Source: Durusdinium trenchii
Taxonomy: Eukaryota; Sar; Dinophyceae; Suessiales; Symbiodiniaceae
Assembly: GCA_963970005.1 (NCBI GenBank)
Contig: CAXAMN010004091.1
Span: 233,377 to 297,376, forward strand
Direction of reading: 5' to 3'
DNA: 64,000 nt
The notes beneath the pieces are model-generated. The model made no database searches. It was not told the origin of the DNA and saw only the letters and a program-made list of their open reading frames with translations. This document shows, piece after piece, positions 1 through 10,774 of this stretch. Position numbers and translations under genes: made by a program. How positions within the stretch are numbered: the stretch's first letter is position 1; every line of letters begins with the position of its first letter.

Positions 1-470
1 CTGTGGCCAGCTACAACACTGGAAGAACACCCGGCCCGATTGCTACATGGCAATCATAAACATCTACTGTATATAATTGAGTTAAGCCGACCCTGTCCTT
101 GGCCCACTGGTTGTCGCAGGGCACTCCCCAAGGCTCCAGCTTGACGAAATCGGTGCTGTCTGGGCTGGGCACTTGCCAGTCTCGCTTGGTCACTGTGTTG
201 CCAGTTCCCGTCCGGTGCTTGGGCGCGAAGGCCAAACAACTGCCTGGCACCGATGGGATGCAAACAAACAAGATTTCAAAAGTCTCCCGTCTTTAAAAGA
301 ATCCCCCAAGCCTGAGTCGAATTCATCTCCTCCGAATTGGGTGATCAGCATCGAGGCATATGGCATCGCCTGGACGGCCCAAACTTTCTGCAAGCGGCGC
401 TCTCCAGTCACGAATGCCAGCAGAAGAGCTAGGACCGAGTAACATGCATCATCCCGACCCCATGCTTTTG
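1..470 (-). CDS. Partial multi-exon gene running off the left edge, function not recognised
   Basis: Two stretches read well as protein on the minus strand. The exon near 285-470 contains 'ACYSVLALLLAFVTGERR' and ends in an acidic segment 'GGDEFDSGLGDSF'. The exon near 11-265 contains 'DSTDFVKLEPWGVPCDNQWA' and remains open to the window edge. They lie in different frames, so an intron near 265-285 is inferred. No family was recognised and no start codon is visible. The plus-strand and other minus-strand frames here are shorter or less protein-like. Confidence 0.4.
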
Positions 471-494
471 AGATCTTTCGAGTCAAAGTGGGCT

Positions 495-530
495 CGATAC
501 ACGCACACACACACACAAACACACACCCGA
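495..530. repeat. CA-rich microsatellite
   Basis: A run of alternating CA with small interruptions lies just before duplicated copy A. A similar CA run lies just after copy B (about 3009-3028). Confidence 0.8.
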
Positions 531-540
531 AAAAACGCAT

Positions 541-872
541 ACGGAAATTGAATGCCACATGCCACACGCCCACATAGGTATGAAAGCCTAAAAAGTCAGG
601 TGTGAGGTAAAGCCTGAAAAGGTAAATGGATGTAAATGGAGTGGAGTCCAACGAAATCTCTGAAATCTCTGAATGCGACCAGGTGTGACAGCAAGCCTGC
701 AGAACCTAAGCCACAACCGAGATCTTGTTCTAGTTACTAGTTACGAACAGGGGCCAGGGAGAAGTGGAGTCATCACAAAAGCAGGTACGTGATCCCAGTC
801 CCAGGATCATATCAGCCATGGAATGCAGCCCTCTTTGTTGGACAGCCAACTGCATCCATGGGGGGGGTTGGC
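541..872. repeat. Diverged duplication, copy A, with an exon-like segment
   Basis: This segment is repeated at 2630-2968 with scattered substitutions and small indels, roughly 90 percent identical by eye. Shared landmarks are 'CATGCCACACGCCCAC', 'GGTAAATGGATGTAAAT' and 'GGGCCAGGGAGAAGTGG'. On the minus strand both copies encode a similar peptide containing 'PWMQL' and 'GLHSMADMILG', and in copy A the frame stays open to about 1010. It may be a duplicated exon or a piece of an unknown mobile element. Confidence 0.65.
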
Positions 873-1059
873 CCCCAACGGAAAACCCCATGTGGAATAC
901 AGATGCATATGGTACCGGTTCAGTCATGGCCAAGCTCTCAGTCTTCAAGCCTTTTACTTGATGCACGGAGGCCGCAGAGGCTCCGAAAGCTGCAGAAGTT
1001 CGCGAGGATTTCACGGGCGTTGGTGCAATTGTTCCCGGTATGTATGTTAATTGAAGTTA

Positions 1060-1700
1060 GCTACTTGCCCGGTGTCATTGGCTAAAGTTGACTTGTAATC
1101 TAGTTTATAACCTTTCTAACCTTGATTCAAACCTTTGTAACTACTACAGAGGTTAGGTAGGATTTAACTTTGACTTACAAATCCTTATAGGAGTTAGCCC
1201 GGTTAAGTTTGACTTAACTAAGTCTAAGTAAAGTTCTATAGTAGTTACCTTGGACTTAGCTCGGGCTTAGTCAACTTATAAGTCAAAGTTAGATTCAGGC
1301 TAAGTCTTATAGTACTTAGCTAAGTCCAAGCTAAGTCCTATAGTACTTAGCTAAGTTAGCAGTTAAGTAAAAGCTACGTCCCAGCAACGTCTACTTAGCT
1401 AATTCAAAGCTAGGTTAAGGCTAGGTTAGGTAGGTTAATGAGATATCTTCAAAACTTGAGTAAGTTCAACGAAAGTTTATACTAAGTCTAAGCGTTCCTT
1501 GTTCTGGTCTTTGCTAAATGTAAGGAAAAGAAAGTTCAAGGCTAGACTAAGCTTAGTACTAGCACATGTGAAGCTTTACAAGAGTAGTAAAACTACTACT
1601 CCAAAGTCATGCAGAAGGATGGTTGATGTAAAGCAAAGCCTTTTTTGTTTTATGTCAACATTATATTGTTTGTATTCAGGTTTAGATGATGACATCTTGC
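1060..1700. repeat. TTAGC/TAAGT low-complexity region
   Basis: About 600 bp are dominated by degenerate short words such as TTAGC, TAAGTC and AAGCTAAGTC on either strand, with variable spacing. There is no long protein-like frame. It looks like a decayed tandem repeat. Confidence 0.6.
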
Positions 1701-2629
1701 TATGAAAAATTGTGATGCATAAGAAGCATTGTGTGTCTCAGTGTCTTGTTATGATATAGATGTGTATGTTTCTTAGTATTCACAAAGCATGTGTGGCGAT
1801 TCGCTGTGATTCGCGTGTTTCACACACACACACACGCCCCCCACGTGGGGCCCCAAAAACTAAGGAGCAAACAAATGTGCTTGTGCGCGGGCAAAGAAGA
1901 CAAAAAATGAAGACATGAAAAGGAGACAAGACAACACCAGTGTGTGTTTGCGATGAAGGGGAAACCAAACGTACAGGGACAAACAATGAACCATACCGAC
2001 CTCATTATCAAGACCTGGGCGGCCTGAAACCTGGGTTAAAAGTAGGTGTGCGCGTACATGGTGAGGGCCGGACTGTTGTGTGCACCAAAGAAAGAACGGA
2101 GTGAGATAACGGAACGTGAAGGCAAAGAGGACATGAGCCGAAAGAGGAAAGAAAATATGTGTGAAGGGGGAGGGATGAAAGGGGAACCAAATGGAGGGGC
2201 CGGAGGAGAACCAAATGGATGGGCCGGAAACCAACGAAACCAGACCTCACTAGAGTGAACCTAGGTAGACCTAGCCTCGGTTAAAGTGTGCACGCCGTGT
2301 GTGTGTGTGTGCACTTGAGGCTTCGACAGGCCCCAATGGGCCTAAAAAAGAATCTCCGACCGCTGCGGTCTACTCGTGCCAAAGTGGCTGGCTACTCACG
2401 TCCGCTGGACACGTGCTGGCGTGCCCTAGGGCCGCCGACTCAGTTGCAATAATCCGTCAAGTCTTGGCAAACAACTTTGGCATAAACCTCCTACGCGCGC
2501 GGTGTGTTTCTGAGCAATGGAAACGTAGACAAGCCCCCGTTCGACGGGGCCACAGGGGAGACTCCTCGAGTACACCCTGGGCTCCCACTGAGGAGAGACA
2601 CGCTCGAGAAAATGCATAATTCCGCAAAA
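1701..2629. other. No gene recognised
   Basis: Open frames here are short and dominated by simple sequence, including a CA run near 1818-1833, purine-rich DNA at 2090-2240 and a GT run near 2298. I see no convincing exon. Confidence 0.5.
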
Positions 2630-2968
2630 CGAATGCCGCATGCCACACGCCCACCTAAGTATGAAAGGCTAAGAAGTCAAGTGAGAGGTAAAGCCTGAAA
2701 AGGTAAATGGATGTAAATTGAGTGGAGTCCAACCAAGTCTCTGAAATCTCTGAATGCGACCAGGTGCGACAGCAAGTCGGTCAAGCTCATTAGCACTTTA
2801 ATGCAGAACCTAATCCACAACCGAGATCTTGTTCTAGTTACAAGCAGGGGCCAGGGAGAAGTGGAGTCATCACAAAAGCAGGAACGTGATCCCAGCGTCC
2901 CAGGATCATATCAGCCATGGAATGCAGCCCTCTTCGTTGGAGAACCAACTGCATCCATGGGGTTGTCC
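2630..2968. repeat. Diverged duplication, copy B
   Basis: This is the second copy of the segment at 541-872. It carries an insertion of about 25 bp near 2775-2800 that copy A lacks. The minus-strand exon-like peptide 'GLHSMADMILG' is conserved, while flanking codons differ. Confidence 0.65.
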
Positions 2969-3735
2969 CCCTGTTGAAATCAACTGATTCCCTTGTGATT
3001 TTCAAGGGTTTCACACACACACACACACTATCTATCTATCACTATCTCCTCCGTGCGCATTGTTCGCACCTCAGTGGTTGCAAAGCCAATGGCACCTGAT
3101 CCCATAGTGTCATCAGGCTCTTCCTGCAGGTGCACGAGAATGTAATTTATGTGGCACAAATGGCATTGCTGTCCCTGCCTTGACCTGCATCATGGAAGAC
3201 CTCAGTGAAGCAAAACTCGAGGGCTAGGGCCAGGAAAGCTTAAGAACCAATTGGTACTGGTACACATACATTGAAGTGTTTTGAGGGAAGCTGGTGGCAC
3301 CTGAGCTCGAATAATCTGATCCAAACACCACACCCACAATGCCAAGCTACTTGCGGACCCTCTGGTGATGCACATGACGGCGCAAATGGGTGGAGAGCCC
3401 CCTGCCTGAAAGACAAGACATTCATGGCCACAGTGCCACAGGTCAGTTCGTTCTCCGAGTCCCGTTCAGTGCATCTGATCATTTTGATCCGAGTGTTCAC
3501 TGCGAACGGGTTCAATCAAACACTACTGTGAAGTGACTCTTCTTTCGGCCGTGTTGCGGCTGCTCACCAGTTTGGGCTGCTCACCACTGGACGGAAACTT
3601 TCCACTGCTGGCTGCTTCCTGACAAGCTTTCGCTCAAATGAGAGCACAAAAAACCCTGCTTTGCGAACATTGAATGATCATGAATGATCCATACGGATCC
3701 ATACGGCACATTGTGGCACAACATGTGGCACACCT
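2969..3735. other. No gene assigned
   Basis: A minus-strand frame near 3300-3440 ('CGTVAMNVLSFRQGALHPF') could be an exon, but a plus-strand frame over the same bases is equally open. I make no call. Confidence 0.35.
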
Positions 3736-5945
3736 GAACCATGGAGGTCGTTTCTCCCACGGCCGCCGAAATGGCACCACTGGCCATCTCCGCAAAGAAG
3801 GCCAGGAACTCTGAGAGCATGGCCGAGAGCTTCGTCAAAATGCTGAAGGGCGGCACCACCTAAAACACGACCAGAAACGCCCCCGCTGGGGTTGAAGGGC
3901 AGTTGCGCTGGAAGGAGAAAATCGAAGGCTATTTTTGGCAATGGGGCCTGAATCCTTCTCCTGTAGCTTGCCTGCTGTAGCCTTTTTGATGGTTTGTTTC
4001 CTAACAGTCTACTGTTGCAGGTTGTCAATGCTTTAAACGAGCTGTTGCCTTGGTGTGGGATGGTGTGGTTAAGTCTCCAGCTGGTTTCTTTCATTTGTTT
4101 TCCTTAATATCCTTTCATGTTGTTTCCCAGGTTGGGCGCTTGCGGTCGGGTCTCCAGCTGGCTCCCTTTGTGAATGCGAAGCTTGGGTTTAGAATCCAAC
4201 ACCCGTGGCCCCCCAAACCGGCGGGTGTGTGTAGCTGTTGAGTTTTTTCCTTCGGCGAGATGACTGTGCTTGGGGTCTATGGGTGTGTGTAATTGTTCTG
4301 TCATCACCAAAGGGAACCTGCATTCTTCATGCTTTGCACAGAGTTTCAGAACACCCTGCCACCTGCAGCAAGGTCTCTCCAATGGTCTTCGCAACACACT
4401 TGAAAATATCAAATGCTGGCCCACCGCCACCTTGCTGCTGTACGGCGGGGTCAACATTTCACTTGGTCAATCCCACCGGGCCCTATACTGACACCAAACA
4501 CATCCTCTAGGAACTCTAGCATCAAACAACCGGCTGTCAGCTGACAAATCAAACAATTCTCTGCCCCGACTGTGCCCACTAACAGCCACATTCTTTGCCC
4601 AGTTGCTGATGCAGTTCACCAGGTTGGAACCCATGGCAACCATCGCCGCAATAGGTGCTGGGTAGGGCACAGCAATCGTGCCCCAGTTGAAATCAAATAA
4701 AGTCAGCCTCTGTCCCACCAAGACTACCTCCAGGTCGGGACACAAAGCAAGTGGGAATATAGAAATGCTGCAAAGTGCATCACGATTAGTGCGCTATCTA
4801 TGACAGTGGCCCGCTTTGATCCAAAGCTCAGCACCACCTGTCTACCAAGCCCAGGCCTCACACATCTGCCGGCCCCAGCCAATGGTAATCTCACTATTGC
4901 TCACCTGCAGTGAAGGCCAGATCCAATGAGGGCAGCCAGCGCTGAAGTCGAATCCATTGATCAGAATTGCCACGGCCTTCCAATGAACAAAACTGTGTGT
5001 GGTGCCAGTTCAGAGATAGAGACGCCTGTTAAACCACACAGAACATTTTTGCATGCCTGCATGCAGAAACAAAAGAATCCTCTTCAAGGTCCTGGACGCC
5101 AAACACAGGAGAGTGCACCCAAAATGGGCCAGCATGGTTGCTTCTCCCACAAGCTAATGGATACTAATTGCTACTAACATCCATCGTAAAACACCCTTGT
5201 TGAATAAGCTTCTTTGAATCCACATGTATGGGACAAACCTTTGTATACCTTCCTTTCTCCAGGTTGAACTGACCGACAATGGACGAAAAGGAACGATCTA
5301 GGATTAGATAGGTTCTTCTACGATGGCCCCGATGATGAACTCAGACCCTTTCAATACTTAGGCCCTAGGCCAAATGCAAAAAGTCCAGTATCAGCATCGT
5401 AGCTGCCGTAGCTCATACACAGTCATCAAATGATCAAATGTGTGTATATAATGGTGTGCACCCTCTCCCACGCCGCCCTCGTACCGAAGCCTGCTCCACT
5501 GTGTCGATCACGGTGTTGGCCACAAAGGACACCTCCGCCGTCGGTTTGTGCGCTATATCGAAGACATGTGGGTGCCAGGTGACGGGTGACCAGTGTGGGA
5601 CATTCCCGTGTGTGTGCTCAAACTTCGCCACTCTTGAGAATGCGCGCCAGTCAAACATGCAAATGAGGGTGATGCCTTTCTTGACTTGTGGGGCGCAAGG
5701 TCACAAGCACCCCAAGCAGGACCTGCATCATGTTTTGTTCAGATCTCATACGCCTGAAGACCTTCCAGTTCTTGATGCAGACTCTTGCCCCAAAACTGAC
5801 GCACCTTGTCAGCTGCAGCATTGTAAGCATCGCTCAATGCATCGCCCACCAATCCGGTTCCACTGGTCACCACAGAACTTGCCCCATCGACCACGGCACC
5901 ACCAACATCCTCCGCTCCATCCACAATATCATCCACAACCTGCAA
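3736..5945 (-). CDS. Multi-exon gene coding for amphipathic helices (3' portion)
   Basis: At least five minus-strand exons have the same flavour of Ala/Val/Ser-rich amphipathic helix. They lie near 5746-5945 (contains 'GAEDVGGAVVDGASSVV'), 5475-5565 ('EVSFVANTVIDTVEQA'), 4585-4680 ('APIAAMVAMGSNLVNC'), 4368-4452 ('FDIFKCVAKTIGETLLQ') and 3736-3864 ('LSAMLSEFLAFFAEMASG'). The last is cleanly bordered by AG before and GT after. The alternation of small hydrophobic and polar residues suggests lipid- or membrane-surface helices. No family was recognised. It may be continuous with the coiled-coil exons at 6.7-7.7 kb and the signal-peptide exon at 10.8-11.0 kb; that link is inference. Confidence 0.45.
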
Positions 5946-6689
5946 AGAGGGAATCGCCGACGCGAGAAAACCTCTCCAAGCTTTGAAGCTCCATTTTTGG
6001 TCTTGGATTTGTTCCAGGAAAAGCAGGGCTTTCTAATCCTTGATACTCCCAAGGGCACCTTGGCTGCCACACTGTTGTCCAATTCTTGCTCACGTCCAGA
6101 GCGGCCCTGGCGCTGTAAGAGCGCACTATCAGGCCGGGAAGGCGAAGCCGAAGCACGCGAAGCACGCGAAGCAGGTGCAGGGGGAGGAGATGGAGCTGGA
6201 GCCCAATCCTTCAGCATTTCATCACTTTGCTTCAGCTGCTATACGTATATCCGCTGTTTCGAATCTGCCCCAAAGTGTTTCTCTTTGAACGTTTGTTCAA
6301 ACAAGTCTTGTGGGACATTCCACTTGTCAACCATCTGTGGTGGTAGGAAGCTCGATGTTCTGGCCTTGAAGGCCATTGGTTCGGGACATTGTCATGTTCA
6401 GAATTCAAAAGCGCGCAATCGTATGGAAGAAGGAGCTTCGCGCAAAGACCAACAAGGACATTCAGTGCCGTCCTTTCCATGACTTTGCCGGTGAAATTTC
6501 AGCAACACATCCTCAGGACAAAAAGTCAATGTAGTAGCATCAAGCATTTGCTGGCAATGGCACCAGGACTTTGCTAAACTGCCTTCAGTTTGCCCGTCAC
6601 AAGGACCATAGCAGCTCCCAATGCACAAACTGCAGACCAGGATCTCTTAGCACTCGATGTGCTTTTTCATCCATCTTCCTTACAGTTTT

Positions 6690-7740
6690 TCAGGAGAAAA
6701 GTAGCCCAGCACCATGGCCATCGGTGAAGAGGGAAACAATCAGTGGGGAACTTCTTAACCTTTCCACACTTTCAAGCCGCTTCAAATTAAAAGGGTAGTA
6801 AACAAACAATCTGGAGCGCTCCTCAGAAAAAATAAAACACCCACAATGCCCCACCGACAAAAACGGTTTGTCCAGCACAAAAAGGCCAAAAGGCACACAA
6901 GACCTCAAAGGCCGTTTCTATGCTTTTCATTTCTTTTCTACGTCTTTTCTATTTCCTTCATACATCGCCGAATCACCTGCCGCGGAATTAGTTCTCGTTC
7001 AGTGCCAAAGCTTCTTTTGATGCTTCTGATGCCTTTGAGTCGCATCTTGTACCCACGCTTGTCGGTGCTTGTTGGCAACAACCGGTTCAGGCTCCTCAAG
7101 ATGTTGCTGGCTTCGTGGCATCTTAAAAGCTAAATGATACGAGATGAAGTGGAAGCTGCTTGCTGCTCTCAGCCTCAGGCCTGGAGTTCTTCCTTGCCAT
7201 GTCCTGATTGGGATTGATGGTGCTTCAACTTGGCATTCAGCTGCTGCAGCATCGCATCCTTGTGATCCAAACGGTCCTGTCCAGTTCTCGCCATTATTGC
7301 AAAATCTATTTGCTCTTCAAGATTGTTTGACAAGACCACCCATCGTCGTAAGGATAGATCCCTTTTTAAGGTGACCACATGTGATTGGTCTGAGCCTCCA
7401 GATTGGAATGACAAAACGTCTTATAGGCACCCTCCCACCCCGTAGCCAAGTCCTTCAGGTGCTGGATCTCCTTTTGTGCGTCTTCATGGGCAATCTTAAA
7501 CTCTATGTTTTGCAGCCTTGGCCGGATGCCAAGGACAAAGCAAATCAACCATTTCATGTCAAAAAGCGTCCCAAGTCCCAACTTTCACCGGACGAAGTTC
7601 TCAACAACATTTCCGACATATCATGACATATCACTCTTGGCGCTTCTTTGTCGGCAAGAGGCTCAACTGCAGTTTCCAACTGGGCCACTTTCAAATAAAG
7701 AAATTCCTCAGCCGAGAAATGCGAGAAGTGAAACATCATG
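6690..7740 (-). CDS. Coiled-coil exons, possibly the middle of the 3.7-11.0 kb gene
   Basis: Minus-strand frames read as charged helical protein. The 7554-7735 segment contains 'LKVAQLETAVEPLADKEA'. The 7366-7520 segment contains 'FKIAHEDAQKEIQHLKDL'. The 7175-7400 segment contains 'SNNLEEQIDFAIMARTG' and 'LQQLNAKLKHHQSQ'. The 7010-7125 segment contains 'QHLEEPEPVVANKHRQAW'. These look like coiled-coil exons in changing frames, as expected if introns intervene. Borders were not fixed, and the link to neighbouring exons is inferred only from strand and order. Confidence 0.4.
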
Positions 7741-8229
7741 AAGAATGGACAACAACAAGAGAACCTTTGGCAATCTGTTCATTTTCCGTGCCAGTTAATC
7801 AGGTCAAGGATCCAAAGTCTGAGACAATTTCCCCAAACCAGTGCGATTCTGAGGGTCCGTATGGTTGCCTGGAACAGGGAAATCGCAAGCAGCGACAAGG
7901 AACCACACGCGGAGGTACAACGTCCCCCTGCTTGATACCAACGCAAGTACATGAGGTCAAGTCAAAGCTGGGAGTTGTTTCCCCAAGGGTTAAACAGTCT
8001 ATATATACAAGTAGTTCCCGGGCAAGCCGGCGGCGGAAGTTTCCAAAAGAATAAGCCTATAGGAAGTGGCATGTGGCAGGCTGACTCGCCGGGCTACAAT
8101 GTTCTTTGACAAAGCAAGTTGGAGCCGACCAATGGAGCGAAAGCGAAGCAACCACCGTCAACTGTCTCAGAGGAAAAAAAACGTTGTTCACGCAATTTTG
8201 CAAAATACAGAATAGAGATGACTCAGCCG

Positions 8230-8500
8230 CGTACTAAAGTTGTACTACAAAGTCGCCAGTTCTCAGCTTCCAGCTCCACGGCTTGCTCTGCGTACTAGAG
8301 TTGCACTACAAAGTCGCCAGTTCTCAGCTTCCAGCTCCACAGATACTCTGCGTACTAAAGTTGTACTACAAAGTCGCCAGTTCTCATCTTCCAGCTCCTC
8401 AGATACTCCGCGTACTAAAGTTGTACTACAAAGTCGCCAGTTCTCATCTTCCAGCTCCCCAGATACTCCGCGTACTCAAGGTGTACTACAAAGTCGCTGT
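8230..8500. repeat. 60-bp tandem repeat
   Basis: About 4.5 units of 60-61 bp start at 'CGTACTAAAGTTGTACTACA' and end in 'CTTCCAGCTCC', with starts near 8230, 8291, 8351, 8411 and 8471. The last unit breaks directly into the 42-bp array. Because 60 is a multiple of three, one plus frame stays open and repeats a 20-residue peptide, but that frame has no ATG start. Confidence 0.85.
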
Positions 8501-9125
8501 GCCCGCCACGAAATCTGCACATGGAGGTTCACAAAGTGCTGTGCCTGCCACGAAATCTGCGCATGGAGGTTCACAAAGTGCTGTGCCTGCCACGAAATCT
8601 GCAGATGGAGGTTCACAAAGTGCTGTGCCTGCCACGAAATCTGCGCCTCGAGGTTCACACAGTGCTGCGCCTGCCACGAAATCTGCACAAAATCTGCACA
8701 TGGAGGTTCACAAAGTGCTGCGCCTGCCACGAAATCTCCGCATAGAGGTTCACAAAGTGCTGCGCCTGCCACGAAATCTGCGCATGGAGGTTCACAAAGT
8801 GCTGTGCCTGCCACGAAATCTGCAGATGGAGGTTCACAAAGTGCTGTGCCTGCCACAAAATCTGCGCCTCGAGGTTCACACAGTGCTGTGCCTGCCACGA
8901 AATCTGCACATGGAGGTTCACAAAGTGCTGTGCCTGCCACGAAATCTGCACATGGAGTTTCACAAAGTGCTGCAGGTGCTGCCACGAAATCTGCACATGG
9001 AGGTTCACAAAGTGCTGCGCCTGCCACGAAATATGCACATGGAGGTTCACAAAGTGCTGTGCCTGCCACGAAATCTGCACATGGAGGTTCACAAAGTGCT
9101 GCGCCGCTGCGCCTGCCACGAAATC
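8501..9125. repeat. 42-bp minisatellite, main array
   Basis: About fifteen units of 42 bp share the core 'GCCTGCCACGAAATCTGC' followed by 'ATGGAGGTTCACAAAGTGCT', with single-base variants (CGCCTG or TGCCTG; ATGGAGG or CTCGAGG) and a few truncated or extended units. Forty-two bases are fourteen codons without a stop, so several frames on both strands stay open for hundreds of bases. I treat this as satellite DNA and not as a protein gene. Confidence 0.9.
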
Positions 9126-9319
9126 TGCACTTCAAGAAACAACTGAAACCTCTAATCACAATGGAGGGACGATTCCGAGCATGATCCGACCATGATCCGA
9201 GACCGTCTCGCACACAGCGTTCCGCAAAGCTAGACTTGCAAGCTTCGGAGCCACCCTATCTATTGAAAAACACAGCATTTCGTGCGTCCGCTACCTCTCG
9301 AAAACGCATTTTGTATTGC
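9126..9319. repeat. Linker between 42-bp arrays, copy 1
   Basis: This is a non-tandem linker containing 'GACCGTCTCGCACACAGCG' and 'CACAGCATTTCGTGCGTCCG'. It is repeated almost unchanged at 9511-9689, so array plus linker form a higher-order unit of about 375 bp. Confidence 0.85.
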
Positions 9320-9510
9320 GCCTGCCACGAAATCTGCGCCTCGACTGTGCCTGCCACGAAATCTGCACATAGAGGTTCACAAAGTGCTGTGCCTGCCACG
9401 AAATCTGCACATGGAGGTNNNNNNNNNNGCACATGGAGGTTCACAAAGTGCTGTGCCTGCCACGAAATCTGCACAAAGTGCTGTGCCTGCCACGAAATCT
9501 GCAATTCAAG
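9320..9510. repeat. 42-bp minisatellite, second array, with gap
   Basis: Several full and truncated 42-bp units share the same core as the main array, interrupted by the run of N at 9419-9428. The true copy number cannot be read from this assembly. Confidence 0.85.
9419..9428. other. Assembly gap (10 N)
   Basis: Ten undetermined bases lie inside the 42-bp array. It is the only run of N in the window. The round length suggests a placeholder of unknown size. Confidence 0.97.
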
Positions 9511-9689
9511 AAACAACTGAAGCCTCTAATCACAATGGAGGGGCGATTCCGAGCATGATCTGAGAATGACCCGAGACCGTCTCGCACACAGCGTTCCGCA
9601 AAACTAGACTTGCAAGCTTCGGAGCCACCCTATCTGTTGAAAAACACAGCATTTCGTGCGTCCGCTACCTCTCGAAAACGCATTTTGTA
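9511..9689. repeat. Linker between 42-bp arrays, copy 2
   Basis: This is a near-identical copy of 9126-9319, starting with 'TTCAAGAAACAACTGAAGCC' shared with the first copy. Confidence 0.85.
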
Positions 9690-9832
9690 TTGCGCCCGCC
9701 ACGAAATCTGCACCTCGAGGTTCACAAAGTGCTGTGCCTGCACGAACTCTGCACATGGAGATTCACAAAGTGCTGTGCCTGCCACGAAATCTGCACTTGG
9801 AGGTTCACAAAGTGCTGCGCCTGCCACGTAAA
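9690..9832. repeat. 42-bp minisatellite, third array
   Basis: Three to four units occur, one with a single-base deletion in the core ('GCCTGCACGAACTCTGC'). It ends abruptly in the AGCT-rich repeat. Confidence 0.85.
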
Positions 9833-10003
9833 CTGGAGCTAGAGCTATTGAACCTAGAGCTAGCTGGAGCTGGAGCTCTTGAAACTAGAGCTACCTGGAG
9901 CTAGAGCTATTGAAACTAGAGCTACCTGGAGCTAGAGCTCTTGCAGCTAGAGCTCTTGCAACTAGAGCTAACTGGAGCTAGAGCTCTTGAAACTAGAGCT
10001 AAC
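9833..10003. repeat. AGCT-rich tandem repeat
   Basis: Degenerate units built on 'CTGGAGCTAGAGCTCTTGAA' alternate with 'ACTAGAGCTA'. The words are largely self-complementary, so both strands look alike. Confidence 0.8.
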
Positions 10004-10362
10004 TGTATGATGAGTGGTGTATGATGAGTATGATGAGTGGTGTATGACAAGTGGTGTATGATGAGTGGTGTCCGCTGAGTGGTGTATGATGAGTGGTGTC
10101 TGATGAGTGGTGTATGATGAGTGGTGTATGATGAGTGGTGTATGATGAGTGGTGTATGATGAGTGGTGTATGATGAGTGGTGTATGATGAGTGGTGTATT
10201 GATGAGTGGTGTATTGATGAGTGGTGTATGATGAGTGGTGTATTGATGAGTGGTGTATTGATGAGTGGTGTATGGATGAGTGGTGTATGATGAGTGGTGT
10301 ATGATGAGTGGTGTATGATGAGTGGTGTATTGATGAGTGGTGTATTGATGAGTGGTGTATGA
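10004..10362. repeat. 14/15-bp minisatellite (GTATGATGAGTGGT)
   Basis: About 24 units alternate between a 14-bp form 'GTATGATGAGTGGT' and a 15-bp form with an extra T after GTAT. Early units carry variants (GACAAG, CCGCTGAG). The mixed unit length switches reading frame along the array and creates His/Ser/Thr-rich frames on the minus strand that are not taken as genes. Confidence 0.9.
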
Positions 10363-10774
10363 ACAGTTCTTGAATGTCCGTGTTGAAGTTTCGTACACTA
10401 AACTTCCTTTGATAATACATTGCAAATTTACCAGAAACATTGAACACACATGAACAAATCACCCTCGGCCACCCGCCTTCAGGATTTGGAACACCCATGG
10501 TTTGGTTTACATCCGCTGCCATGACGTTGACCACCTGGGCGCTTTTAACCTTTAATAACTTTTAAGATCTTTTAAGCTATTGACTGGCTGCTTGCACCAG
10601 AAGGAACCCCAACAAAAAAGAAACAGAACAATGTCCAGATGTGATTGCACTACAATCATCACAGAGGTTGCGATGTTTCCAGATGTTTCAAGGTATGCTT
10701 GCAAACCGCCACCCTGAGTGCGTGAAGGCGCCATAAGTGCGTGAAGGCTGGCATCGACCCCCGTGTAAGTGCCT

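Noticed and set aside
8240-9213. Open frames of 245-314 codons on both strands across the 60- and 42-bp repeats
   Set aside because: The unit lengths are multiples of three without stops, so several frames are open automatically; the long plus-strand frame has no ATG start and no protein family is visible.
8501-9832. CRISPR-like appearance of regular repeats
   Set aside because: Units are contiguous tandem repeats with no unique spacers, and the surrounding genome is eukaryotic.
9922-10534. Long His/Ser/Thr-rich minus-strand frames
   Set aside because: They translate the 14/15-bp minisatellite in overlapping frames and carry no sign of coding beyond the repeat.
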